Assembly (NCBI RefSeq): GCF_900095735.1
Contig: NZ_FNLO01000011.1
Location: 124,001 to 188,000 of the forward strand
Source of the DNA: Chitinasiproducens palmae
GTDB lineage: Bacteria; Pseudomonadota; Gammaproteobacteria; Burkholderiales; Burkholderiaceae
DNA: 64,000 bases
Direction of reading: 5' to 3'
Shown: piece by piece, positions 7,991-15,289 of the stretch
How the letters are laid out: each line of letters opens with the position of its first letter
Numbering within the stretch: the first letter of the stretch is position 1
Made by a program: the position numbers and the translations under genes
The notes under the pieces: model-generated
Told to the model about the DNA's origin: nothing
The model's database searches: none
Seen by the model: the letters and a program-made list of their open reading frames with translations, nothing else

Positions 7991-9112
7991 ATGCCGAATC
8001 AAACCGTTCGCGCCGCCGACGCGCTGCCGTCCTTGCCACGTATCGTCGACGTGGCCCGACACGCCGGCGTGTCCACCGCGACAGTGGACCGGGTCGTGAA
8101 CCGGCGCGACGGCGTGCGCCTGCAGACGGTGCAGCGCGTGCTCGCGGCGGCCGCCGAACTGGGCTTTGCGCTCGGGCCGGAGTTCGACGCGCAGCGTCCG
8201 GCGCGCCATGATGCGATGTTGCACGGCGCGCAACCGGACATGCGCGCGTTGACGTTGCGCGCGGGACGGCCGCTGGAACTGCTGTTTCTTCTGCCGGCCG
8301 GCGAAAATCCCTATCTGCGCATGCTGGGCGACTACGTCGAACTGTCGCATCAGCAGTGGGCGCCGTTCCAAGTGCGCTGCCGCACGCATTACGTCGAGAG
8401 TTTCAATCCAGCCGAACTGGCGCGACGCCTGCTGCAGTGCGGCGCGCGGGCGGATGGCATCGCGTTCATGGCACTCGAGCATCCGGTGGTGCGCGACGCG
8501 GTTGACGCACTCGCAGAACGCGGCGTACCCGCGGTCACGCTCATCTCCGATGTCTCGAATTCACGCCGGCTGGCCTACGTCGGCATCGACAACCGAGCGG
8601 CCGGCCGTACTGCCGGCCTGCTGCTCGGCCGCTTCATGGGACCGCGTCCGAGCGGCAAGGTGGCAATGCTGGCAGGCAGTCTCGATTACCGCAGTCACGA
8701 GGAGCGGGAGATCGGCTTCCTGCATTTGATGGAGTCGACGTTCCCGGGTATCCGGGTGATCGGCATGCGCGAAGGGCAGGACGACAGCCAGCGCAATTAC
8801 GAGCAGACACGGCATTTGTTCGAGCAGCACCCCGACCTGGCCGGCATCTACAACAGTGGTGGCGCATCCGACGGGGTCGCGCGGGCGATCAACGAGACGC
8901 GGCGCGAGCACAAGCCGCTGTTCATCGGGCATGGTCTGACGCCGGACACGCGTGCGTTGTTGATCGACGGCACGCTCGACGCGTTGATCACGCAGACACC
9001 GCAGGCCATCGTCGGTACCTGCGTCAGGGTATTTCGCAACGCGCGCGACGGTGCAGCCGATCCGGTCAAGCCGATCCCGTTCAACATCGTCCTGCGGGAG
9101 AATCTGCCCTGA
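7991..9112 (+). CDS. LacI-family transcriptional regulator
   Basis: This 373-residue regulator has an N-terminal LacI helix-turn-helix (IVDVARHAGVSTATVDRVVN, about residues 17-36) and a periplasmic-binding-like effector domain to the end (RPLELLFLLPAGENPYL, then YVGIDNRAAGRTAGLLLGRF and IYNSGGASDGVARAI). The frame is open to 7889, but the ATG at 7991 gives the usual short lead into the HTH; neither start has a clear ribosome site. It is transcribed divergently from the TRAP/kinase/RuBisCO-like operon with dyad half-sites in between. It probably represses that operon and releases it on binding a sugar acid or phosphorylated intermediate. Confidence 0.88.
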   Translation: MPNQTVRAADALPSLPRIVDVARHAGVSTATVDRVVNRRDGVRLQTVQRVLAAAAELGFALGPEFDAQRPARHDAMLHGAQPDMRALTLRAGRPLELLFLLPAGENPYLRMLGDYVELSHQQWAPFQVRCRTHYVESFNPAELARRLLQCGARADGIAFMALEHPVVRDAVDALAERGVPAVTLISDVSNSRRLAYVGIDNRAAGRTAGLLLGRFMGPRPSGKVAMLAGSLDYRSHEEREIGFLHLMESTFPGIRVIGMREGQDDSQRNYEQTRHLFEQHPDLAGIYNSGGASDGVARAINETRREHKPLFIGHGLTPDTRALLIDGTLDALITQTPQAIVGTCVRVFRNARDGAADPVKPIPFNIVLRENLP

Positions 9113-9166
9113 TGGCGAGCCCCCGCCGTTCCGCCTCGCGCGGTGCCTTGGCGCTGCGCCTCGGCA

Positions 9167-9188
9167 TAACGGTCCGCGCGGACCGTTA
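9167..9188. terminator. Palindrome between convergent genes
   Basis: An uninterrupted palindrome with arms TAACGGTCCGC/GCGGACCGTTA lies between the LacI-type gene stop (9112) and the lipoprotein stop (9191). Its place between convergent genes fits a bidirectional terminator. No long T-run follows on either strand, so termination may be weak or factor-dependent. Confidence 0.5.
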
Positions 9189-9190
9189 CG

Positions 9191-9730
9191 TCATTGCAGG
9201 CTGCCCCAGCGGTCGGTGGCGGGTTCGGCAGCGGCCCATTTCCAGACGCCGTCGCTGCGCTGGCAGAGCGGGGTGAGGAACCACTGGCTGTGCGCGTCGT
9301 CGTCCACGGAGAAGAGGACCTCGCGACACTGCGCGAGCGGCGTGCTGATGTCACGCACCACCTGCAGCGTGCCACGCTCGTCGTGGAATGGGATGCGGTG
9401 ATGGATCGACCATGGCCGCTTCTCGCCGATCGGCAGATCCGATGCGAGCAGGGCGATGCGATTCTGTTCGTCGCGCTGCATGTTCCGGAAGATTCGGTTG
9501 ATCAGTTCGTCGGTGGCGGCCTGGACGGTCACGCCGACGCCGATGCCGACAGCTGGATTCGACGAGAAGGTACCGGCCGCGATGCCGGCCGCTGCGCCTG
9601 TGAAGCCGCTGAGCGATTTGCAACCGGCCAGCGCGGCCACCGCGACCAGGCAAACGACAAGCTTCGCCGCCGCACGCGGAGGCGCCGCCCCGCCGGCCCG
9701 CACCGGCACGCGGTTCGGCAGCGCGATCAT
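9191..9730 (-). CDS. Putative lipoprotein, second of a tandem pair
   Basis: This 179-residue protein has a hydrophobic leader ending in a lipobox (VAALAGC). An Ala/Gly-rich, possibly membrane-associated segment follows (about residues 45-75, FTGAAAGIAAGTFSSNPAVG), then a soluble domain ending in KWAAAEPATDRWGSLQ. The ATG at 9730 overlaps the stop of the upstream gene (ATGA). It has the same length and domain order as that neighbour and clearly arose by duplication: both share the glycine-rich segment, REVLFSVD/KEIVFSVD and the C-terminal motif. I do not recognise a characterised family. Export and outer-membrane lipidation are likely; the function is unknown. Confidence 0.75.
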   Translation of the reverse strand: MIALPNRVPVRAGGAAPPRAAAKLVVCLVAVAALAGCKSLSGFTGAAAGIAAGTFSSNPAVGIGVGVTVQAATDELINRIFRNMQRDEQNRIALLASDLPIGEKRPWSIHHRIPFHDERGTLQVVRDISTPLAQCREVLFSVDDDAHSQWFLTPLCQRSDGVWKWAAAEPATDRWGSLQ

Positions 9731-10266
9731 TGCAGGGCTCCCCAGCGCTCGGTAGCCGGCTCGGCGGACGCCCACTTCCAGTGTTTGCCATCCTGGCAGA
9801 TCGACGCGACGTAGAAGTCGCTGGTCAGCTTCTGCTGGCGCACTTCATCAACGGAGAATACGATTTCCTTGCAGACCAACGCGTTCGCGCTGATCACACG
9901 GCTGACTGTCACGCGACCTTGCGCGTCCGGTTCAATCTGGATCGCATGCCGGCTTTCCCATTTCGCGACCTGGCCCACATCGAGTGGTCCCGCCACTTCG
10001 GCGATCTGGTCCTGCTGATCGGCATGCCAGCTGCGTTCCAGTCGTTGCACGCCGGCGTTGGCCGCGGCAAGCACGCCGAGGCCGATGCCGGCTGCCACAG
10101 TCGGATTACGCGTAACCTTGGCGGCGACTGCCGTGCCGGCCACGCCGGCGCCGGCCGCCGTACCCTCGTTGAGGAGCGAGCCGCAGCCCGTCAGGACACT
10201 GGTCAGGCCGGCAGCGCACAGGCAAACGGCCAGCCGGATGGAAGGGACGGTAAGGTGTCGCGGCAT
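9727..10266 (-). CDS. Putative lipoprotein, first of a tandem pair
   Basis: This 179-residue protein has a leader ending in the lipobox SVLTGC, a glycine/alanine-rich helix-like stretch (about residues 30-75, AGAGVAGTAVAAKVTRNPT) and a C-terminal domain ending KWASAEPATERWGALQ. A TTG precedes the ATG by one codon, but I use the ATG at 10266. It is paralogous to the next gene, with translational coupling by ATGA. No enzymatic motif is visible. The glycine-rich segment resembles those of small outer-membrane or glycine-zipper proteins, but the resemblance is too general to name a function. Confidence 0.75.
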   Translation of the reverse strand: MPRHLTVPSIRLAVCLCAAGLTSVLTGCGSLLNEGTAAGAGVAGTAVAAKVTRNPTVAAGIGLGVLAAANAGVQRLERSWHADQQDQIAEVAGPLDVGQVAKWESRHAIQIEPDAQGRVTVSRVISANALVCKEIVFSVDEVRQQKLTSDFYVASICQDGKHWKWASAEPATERWGALQ

Positions 10267-10490
10267 CAACGGTCGGTCTTCGTCGGTCTTTTATCCCGAA
10301 AATCATAGCGCAAAGCACGGGCAATCCGCGAAAACTCGACTCTTAAGGTCGCCCTTACCGTCTGCGCGAGCCGATTCGGGCTTTTTTGCCAGATGCTGCA
10401 AAGCGCTGGGAGGCTGTCGCGAATTGCGTTGCCACCGCCGCCCGCTGTGCTAGCAGCGAGGGGGCAACGCCGCAACGCCGCGACGCGCGA

Positions 10491-10916
10491 TCAATCAGGC
10501 AGCCATTCGTGCAGCGCCGCCTCGATGGTGATGAACGCGAGGTTGCCGCCCGGCGCAAAGCGCCCAGCGTGAAGTGAGCCATCGGTCGCCCCTACCATGC
10601 CCTGCAGGCGCGCGTGCATTTGACCGTCGGCTTCGCGGACCACCTCTCCGCTGGCGGTCAGGATTTCGACACCGGGGCCACTGACGGTTTCGTATTGGCC
10701 GTCTGGCCGCTGCAGTGTCGCGCCTACCAGACTGCCGATCAGACCACGCAGCAGCGCGCGGCCGATGTCATGTCCGGTGCAGGCGGTTTCGAGCGCGGTA
10801 CAGAGGTCTTCGTTCGGCTTGATGCGCACGGTAAGCAGGCGACCGTAACGCCCGCTTTCGACGGACATGTCGGTGGCGGGGGCCGCGACCGGCGATTGCG
10901 GGCTCAGTGTTGCCAT
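10491..10916 (-). CDS. PPC/DUF296 domain protein, degenerate copy
   Basis: This 141-residue protein is a single PPC (DUF296) domain, beginning LLTVRIKPNEDLCTALETAC and ending LAFITIEAALHEW. The upstream neighbour has the metal-binding pattern HCHAGF...HGGHL. Here the equivalent positions read MHARLQGM...LHAGRF, so the paired histidines are mostly lost. The start at 10916 lies inside the end of the upstream gene (13-base overlap), so the two are translated together and may form a mixed trimer. Bacterial PPC proteins are poorly characterised; plant relatives bind AT-rich DNA and archaeal ones bind metal. The role is unknown. Confidence 0.8.
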   Translation of the reverse strand: MATLSPQSPVAAPATDMSVESGRYGRLLTVRIKPNEDLCTALETACTGHDIGRALLRGLIGSLVGATLQRPDGQYETVSGPGVEILTASGEVVREADGQMHARLQGMVGATDGSLHAGRFAPGGNLAFITIEAALHEWLPD

Positions 10917-11509
10917 GCGCTTCCCTCCGCCTGCTGTACGGCGAACGGATTCAGGATCGAATAGTGTGTCTCGGCATCCGGCGCAACGCGCAACGCAACG
11001 CCGCTGAAAGTGCTGAGCGCCACGACCATGCCGGCCGCGCCGGCGATGGCGCTGTCGAGCGCGAGATGTCCGCCGTGCAGCGAGCCGTCGGCGGCCAGGA
11101 AGCCCGCATGGCAATGCACCAGCGCGTCGCCGCTGGAATCGCGGCCCAGTGTCAGCATCGCGCCGATCAGTGCGGTTTCTCCCTCATGGTGGATCGCGGG
11201 GCCGTAGACATACGGCTTCGTGCCACCGTCGGCCCGAACGATCACGTGATAGTCGAGCGAGCGGGTGCCGCCGGCGATCACTTGCCCGCACCCCGCGTCG
11301 ACGCGATTGGTGTCGAGCCAGGCGCGCAGGCTAGCGCCGATGGACGCGCCGGGCGGCAGGACCAGGCGATAGTCGTGAGCAACTTTGCCGACGACCTCGA
11401 CGATGCGCGGCTCGCTCGGCGGACCGGGGTGGACGAAGGCTTGCGAGCGCGGCACCTGACGCGACGCGTCGGGCCGCGCTAGCGCGGGTTCGGATAGGGA
11501 GGGGGACAT
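10904..11509 (-). CDS. PPC/DUF296 domain protein
   Basis: This 201-residue protein has about 45 variable N-terminal residues and then a PPC (DUF296) domain (HDYRLVLPPGASIGASLRAWL to the end). It keeps the histidine pattern ALVHCHAGF with SLHGGHL, which in family structures forms a metal site. I chose the ATG at 11509 because it lies about 20 bases downstream of the predicted start of a sigma-54 promoter at 11541-11556. The downstream gene encodes a second, degenerate copy of the same domain. A LysR gene lies upstream in the same orientation. The operon may respond to the nearby sigma-54 activator; the substrate or target is unknown. Confidence 0.85.
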   Translation of the reverse strand: MSPSLSEPALARPDASRQVPRSQAFVHPGPPSEPRIVEVVGKVAHDYRLVLPPGASIGASLRAWLDTNRVDAGCGQVIAGGTRSLDYHVIVRADGGTKPYVYGPAIHHEGETALIGAMLTLGRDSSGDALVHCHAGFLAADGSLHGGHLALDSAIAGAAGMVVALSTFSGVALRVAPDAETHYSILNPFAVQQAEGSAWQH

Positions 11510-11523
11510 CGCATTCTCCGATG

Positions 11524-11541
11524 ACAAGGTGCATGCCTTGT
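11524..11541. repeat. Short dyad at the predicted start site of the DUF296 operon
   Basis: ACAAGG-TGCATG-CCTTGT is a six-base-arm dyad covering the expected transcription start just downstream of the -12 element. It could be a repressor site or the top of the leader. Nothing else supports a role. Confidence 0.3.
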
Positions 11542-11556
11542 GCAAGGACGATGCCA
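11541..11556 (-). promoter_or_regulatory. Sigma-54 (-24/-12) promoter of the DUF296 operon
   Basis: Read on the minus strand this is TGGCATCGTCCTTGCA. It matches the sigma-54 consensus TGGCACG-N4-TTGCW at all core positions, with GG and GC exactly ten bases apart. It lies 32 bases upstream of the DUF296 start codon and faces it. The dyad at 11727-11742 sits about 170 bases further upstream, the usual distance for an activator site. Confidence 0.7.
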
Positions 11557-11726
11557 TCGAAAGCGCAGCGGGACGCGAGTGCCAAAGCCGCGATCCGACA
11601 CCAATAAACGGCGGGAGACGTGCTGAAAACGCGCAGAAACCGCGGGAAAACCCGTGCTCGGAATTGATTCAGGATGCCGTAGCGACGGCCTTGGACCACG
11701 GTACGGCGCGACAGCTGCGTCCCGCC

Positions 11727-11742
11727 TGCGACAGTTGTCGCA
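11727..11742. promoter_or_regulatory. Candidate upstream activator site (dyad)
   Basis: TGCGACA-GT-TGTCGCA is a perfect seven-base dyad just after the LysR stop and about 170 bases before the -24/-12 promoter of the DUF296 operon. The same arms with the same two-base spacing recur at 17367-17382. A half-site (GCGACAGCTG) precedes it at 11708-11717. It is probably bound by a Fis-type HTH activator such as the one encoded at 13061-14200; that link is inferred. Confidence 0.5.
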
Positions 11743-11751
11743 ATGAGATGA

Positions 11752-12666
11752 TCACGCCGGCGCCGGCGGACAGGCTTCGCTGAGGTGCACGCGCCAGACT
11801 TCCTCGGCAATCTGCGCGAAGGTGTCGATACAAGGATTGTGATTGTTGTTGCTCCAGGTCAGCACGACGTCCACGTTGGGCGCGTCGGCCAGCTCGCAGA
11901 ACGTGACGTGCGCCGGTCGGGTGCTGGCGATCGAGCGATGCACGAGCGCAATGCCCAGACCCTGCCCGACCAGGTTGACGATGGTTTGTTGGAAATTCGT
12001 TTCGAGCCGGATGCGCGGGGTAAACCCGGCGTCTTCACAGTGGCCGACGATCAGATCGTAGATATAGGCGGACGCCTTGCGCGGCGAAATGATGAACGAC
12101 TCGTCGCGCAGTTGGGCAATCTCGCATGTACCAGTGGCGGCCAGTGGGTGCCACGAAGGCAGCGCCACGACCAGGGGTTCGCGATATACGGTGCGCAGCG
12201 CCAGACCGTCGCGTTGCGCGGGCGGATACATGATGCCGACATCCGCATCGCCGGCGCGCAGGTCGTCCGCCAGCAGCGTGGGAATCGATTCGCGCAGCCG
12301 TACCTCGACCTGCGGATAGGCGGACGTGTAGGCGCGGGTCAGCTGCGGTACGACGCTGTAGGCCGCGGCGAACATGAAGCCGACCGACAGTGTGCCGCTC
12401 TCGCCGAGGCCGGCGGCCAGTGCGTTGCGCTTCGCGCGCTCGACCGACGACAGGATGTCGAGCGCGTCTCGGCGCAGGCGCTCGCCAGCTGCCGTCAGGC
12501 GGACGTGGCGGCGGCTGCGTTCGAAAAGCGTGACGCCGAGTTCTTCCTCAAGCAGGGCTATCTGACGTGACAACGGCGGCTGCGAGATGTGCAGGGTCTC
12601 GGCGGCCTGACCGAAGTGCAGCGTGTCGGCCACGGCGACGAAGTAATGCAGATGACGCAGTTCCAT
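11752..12666 (-). CDS. LysR-family transcriptional regulator
   Basis: This 304-residue LTTR starts at the ATG at 12666, preceded by GAGGAG. Its winged HTH reads LRHLHYFVAVADTLHFGQAAETLHISQPPLSRQI (described, residues 3-36 in part), the pattern of the CatR/BenM/CynR branch. The effector domain covers about residues 90-295. It ends 242 bases before the DUF296 operon in the same direction and is divergent from the sigma-54 activator. It may control either neighbour or respond to an aromatic acid, but nothing in the sequence fixes the ligand. Confidence 0.88.
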   Translation of the reverse strand: MELRHLHYFVAVADTLHFGQAAETLHISQPPLSRQIALLEEELGVTLFERSRRHVRLTAAGERLRRDALDILSSVERAKRNALAAGLGESGTLSVGFMFAAAYSVVPQLTRAYTSAYPQVEVRLRESIPTLLADDLRAGDADVGIMYPPAQRDGLALRTVYREPLVVALPSWHPLAATGTCEIAQLRDESFIISPRKASAYIYDLIVGHCEDAGFTPRIRLETNFQQTIVNLVGQGLGIALVHRSIASTRPAHVTFCELADAPNVDVVLTWSNNNHNPCIDTFAQIAEEVWRVHLSEACPPAPA

Positions 12667-12901
12667 TGCTCGACTCCTCGATGCGACGAAGCTGGTGGCG
12701 CCGCATTCCCTTGAGCGCACCGGCGGCACCGCGCCCGGCGGGAAACAGCGAGGCCGGCAGCGGCACGCGGGTGCGGGCCACTGTGCGAACGACAGAACGA
12801 TCGGCGCAGTGACTGATCGCGGCGATGCGTTGGCGGCCCACCGCTATTAAAGAGATGGCCGAGCCGTCAAACAAGCCGGGATTGTCTCTATGGTGCGCGA
12901 T

Positions 12902-12920
12902 TGATACCTGCCAGGTATCA
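12902..12920. promoter_or_regulatory. 19-base palindrome upstream of the sigma-54 activator
   Basis: TGATACCTG-C-CAGGTATCA is a perfect nine-base dyad with a single central base. It lies 140 bases before the activator gene and 236 bases before the divergent LysR gene. Its symmetry suggests a dimeric repressor site; I see no second copy in the window. It does not match the GntR/FadR (TNGTNNNACNA) pattern. Confidence 0.5.
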
Positions 12921-13060
12921 CAGACACGTGTACAAGGAATTGGAGTCGCGCGCCGCGCATCGCTATGCTCGTCACACAAGGCGGCGGGTTTGCCGAGCGT
13001 CTGGCCACAAGCCGGGCGGTCCACGGAAACCGCGGCTGGACCATAACATTGGAGACTGGC

Positions 13061-14200
13061 ATGACGGCCCAAAACGCCCTCAACCCGGATGTGTCGTCGC
13101 GCGCGCCGCGCAGCGACGGACTGCCTTATCTGCCGCTCGATGCGTTGACCGACGGCGACCCTGCGATGCTGGCATTGATCGCCCGCGGCAAGCGCTTCAT
13201 CGATCGCGGCCTGCCTATCTTGATCCTCGGCGAGACCGGTACCGGCAAGGAATTCCTCGCGCGTGCCCTGCATGCGTACAGCGAACGACGGCGCGGCGCG
13301 ATGGTGGCGCTGAACTGCGCGTCGATTCCCGAAAATCTCATCGAAAGCGAACTCTTCGGCTATTGCCGTGGCGCATTCTCGGGCGCGCTGTCGCAAGGCA
13401 TGCGTGGCAAGGTGGTGCAAGCCGATGGCGGTACGCTCTTTCTCGACGAGATCGGCGACATGCCATTCGCACAGCAAACCCGTCTGCTGCGCGTGCTGTC
13501 CGAAGGCGAAGTGCTGCCGCTCGGGGCGTCACGGCCGACGCCGGTGGATGTGCAATTGATTTGCGCCACTCATCAGGACCTGTTCACGAAGGTCGAGGAC
13601 GGCAGCTTCCGGGAAGACCTGTATTACCGCATCGCGGTCGGCGTGCTGCGTCTGCCTTCGTTGCGCGAGCGAAGCGACCGCGGTGCGTTGATTGCGCGCA
13701 TGATCGACGACGAATGGCCGGGCGCAAGCCTCGATGTGCTGACGCCTGCCGCCCATGCCGAACTGCTCGCGCATGCCTGGCCGGGCAATCTCAGGCAATT
13801 GCGCGCGGCGATTCGCTACGCCTGCGCGGTGGCCAGCGAGGATTGCATCGGCATTGAGGATCTGCCGGTCGAGTTGATGCGCGCGCGCGCCGTGGTGCGC
13901 CACAGCGAACCGGCTGCGGTATCGCGCAGCGACAGCACATTTGCGATGCACTCCCCAGCGGGCAGCCCGCGCACGGACGAACGTGGGCAGATCCTGCACG
14001 CGCTCGCCGCTAGTCGCTGGAACATCTCGGCGGCGGCGCGTACCCTGGGCATGTGCCGCGCGTCGCTCTATCGCCGCCTGAAAACACTCGCGATTCCGCA
14101 TGTTCGCGATGTCGGCAGTGAATTGTTGGGCGGCGGCGAGGACTGGCTGGCTGCCACGCCAGCGCTTGGCGAGCGCGGCGCCTTGGCCGCCGTGCACTAG
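13061..14200 (+). CDS. Sigma-54-dependent activator lacking a sensory domain (AcoR-like AAA+ and HTH)
   Basis: This 379-residue protein is almost only an AAA+ domain and a Fis-type HTH. It has Walker A GETGTGKE (residues 57-64), the sigma-54 contact loop GAFSGA (104-109; the usual form is GAFTGA), Walker B GTLFLDE (124-130), the RLPSLRERSDR sensor region and a C-terminal NISAAARTLGMCRASLYRRLK. The ATG at 13061 has GGAGA ten bases upstream. AcoR and similar activators carry several hundred residues of GAF/PAS sensor before this point. Here only about 35 residues precede the AAA+ core and I find no detached sensor upstream. It may be constitutive, controlled by a partner, or a decayed gene. The nearby sigma-54 promoter at 11.5 kb is its likely target. 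Confidence 0.85.
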   Translation: MTAQNALNPDVSSRAPRSDGLPYLPLDALTDGDPAMLALIARGKRFIDRGLPILILGETGTGKEFLARALHAYSERRRGAMVALNCASIPENLIESELFGYCRGAFSGALSQGMRGKVVQADGGTLFLDEIGDMPFAQQTRLLRVLSEGEVLPLGASRPTPVDVQLICATHQDLFTKVEDGSFREDLYYRIAVGVLRLPSLRERSDRGALIARMIDDEWPGASLDVLTPAAHAELLAHAWPGNLRQLRAAIRYACAVASEDCIGIEDLPVELMRARAVVRHSEPAAVSRSDSTFAMHSPAGSPRTDERGQILHALAASRWNISAAARTLGMCRASLYRRLKTLAIPHVRDVGSELLGGGEDWLAATPALGERGALAAVH

Positions 14201-14423
14201 CGGGAATGTGCCGCGCCGTGCGGCGGTTGCACCGCCGCGGGAGCGATGCGCCCCGCCCCGGTGAGTGCGCAGCGCGGCGCAGCTGTCTTGCACGGCTCTC
14301 CGCGACGCAACCCCTGTCGCGCGGCGTCCGCTACCCCGAGAACCGCCGGCCGGAACGCGCGACCGGTCCGCCGACGAAGCGCAGGCGTGCTCTCAAAATA
14401 ATCGCAAAACGACGCTTGCTTAT

Positions 14424-14441
14424 CTATCTATAAGTAGATAG
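14424..14441. promoter_or_regulatory. TetR operator, copy 1 (autoregulatory)
   Basis: CTATCTA-TAAG-TAGATAG is a perfect seven-base dyad ending ten bases before the tetR start codon. The same arms recur at 15128-15145 in front of ohr. Binding here would block the tetR promoter or initiation. Confidence 0.75.
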
Positions 14442-14450
14442 TATTCGGTC

Positions 14451-15014
14451 ATGGCCAACCCAGTACGCGATCAGATCCTCGAACAGGCGGCGTCGTTATT
14501 GATGACGCGCGGCTACCACGGCTTCAGTTACCGCGACATCGCGGCCGAGGTCGGGGTCAAGACCTCGAGCATCCATTATCACTTCCCCACCAAGGAGGAC
14601 CTGGTAATGGCTGCGGTCGAGGAATACAGCGCAGAGGTTGCGCGAAATCTGCGGATGATCGACACCACGCTGGCCGCGGATATGCAACTGCAGCGTTATG
14701 CGCACCACTTTGGGTTGATGCGGGGCGCCGCAGGCGATCGGATCTGCCTTTGCGGCATGCTCGCGTCGGATATTGAATCGTTGCCCGAATCAGTGCGGGT
14801 AGCCGTGCAGAGCTTCTTCAAAATGAACGAGCAATGGCTGGCGGCGGTGGTGGAGCGAGGCGCGCGAGACGGAACGTTGCGGGGCAGCGGCGACGCCGAG
14901 GCCGATGCGCGCGCGCTGTTCGGGGCATTCCAGGGATGCGTGCTGGCCAGTCGACTGTTTCGGAGTAGCGCACGCATCGATGATGTCGTGCGAGCTTGGC
15001 GTCAAGCGCAGTAA
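14451..15014 (+). CDS. TetR-family repressor, probable regulator of ohr
   Basis: This 187-residue repressor has an N-terminal TetR HTH (residues 8-54: ILEQAASLLMTRGYHGFSYRDIA, then GVKTSSIHYHFPTKEDLV). The all-helical ligand domain carries a closely spaced cysteine pair in RICLCGMLASD at about residue 100. The start overlaps no upstream gene and no clear ribosome site is visible, consistent with tight repression or a leaderless message. Identical dyads lie directly before this gene and before the downstream ohr gene. The cysteine pair could sense organic peroxides or electrophiles, replacing the MarR-type OhrR usually paired with ohr; that is inferred. Confidence 0.88.
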   Translation: MANPVRDQILEQAASLLMTRGYHGFSYRDIAAEVGVKTSSIHYHFPTKEDLVMAAVEEYSAEVARNLRMIDTTLAADMQLQRYAHHFGLMRGAAGDRICLCGMLASDIESLPESVRVAVQSFFKMNEQWLAAVVERGARDGTLRGSGDAEADARALFGAFQGCVLASRLFRSSARIDDVVRAWRQAQ

Positions 15015-15124
15015 TGGCAGTCTGCCGACAAGGAGATGGGGGCGCCGCCGAAGCTGGCGCAAGGGCCGCACACCGATGACAGCAGTCCACGAACGAGACA
15101 CTGCACCGAAAAATTTTGTAGAGA

Positions 15125-15148
15125 AAACTATCTATAGGTAGATAGTTT
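15125..15148. promoter_or_regulatory. TetR operator, copy 2 (ohr promoter)
   Basis: Ten-base arms AAACTATCTA and TAGATAGTTT flank TAGG. The core is the same dyad as at 14424-14441. It lies 180 bases upstream of the ohr start and 110 bases after the tetR stop, so ohr has its own TetR-controlled promoter and a leader of about 150-170 bases. Confidence 0.75.
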
Positions 15149-15221
15149 CCGTTTTGCCTTCGCTTTGACGGACCACCGGCTGGCCATCCGCCCGCCTGTC
15201 GATGCCAGCGCAGCGGGTGGC

Positions 15222-15245
15222 GCCTTCCCGCTTAAGCGGGAAGGC
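15222..15245. repeat. 24-base perfect palindrome in the ohr leader
   Basis: The arms GCCTTCCCGCTT and AAGCGGGAAGGC meet without a spacer. In RNA this gives a stable stem of about ten pairs with a tight TTAA loop. It lies between the TetR operator and the ohr start, inside the predicted 5' leader. Confidence 0.6.
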
Positions 15246-15289
15246 ATACGGCGCGGTCCAGGAAGCGAATGAAGTATCAAAATCAACCC

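Noticed and set aside
10366-10387. AGCC/GGCT stem followed by six T on the plus strand
   Set aside because: Only four pairs are certain and no plus-strand gene ends upstream within 1.2 kb.
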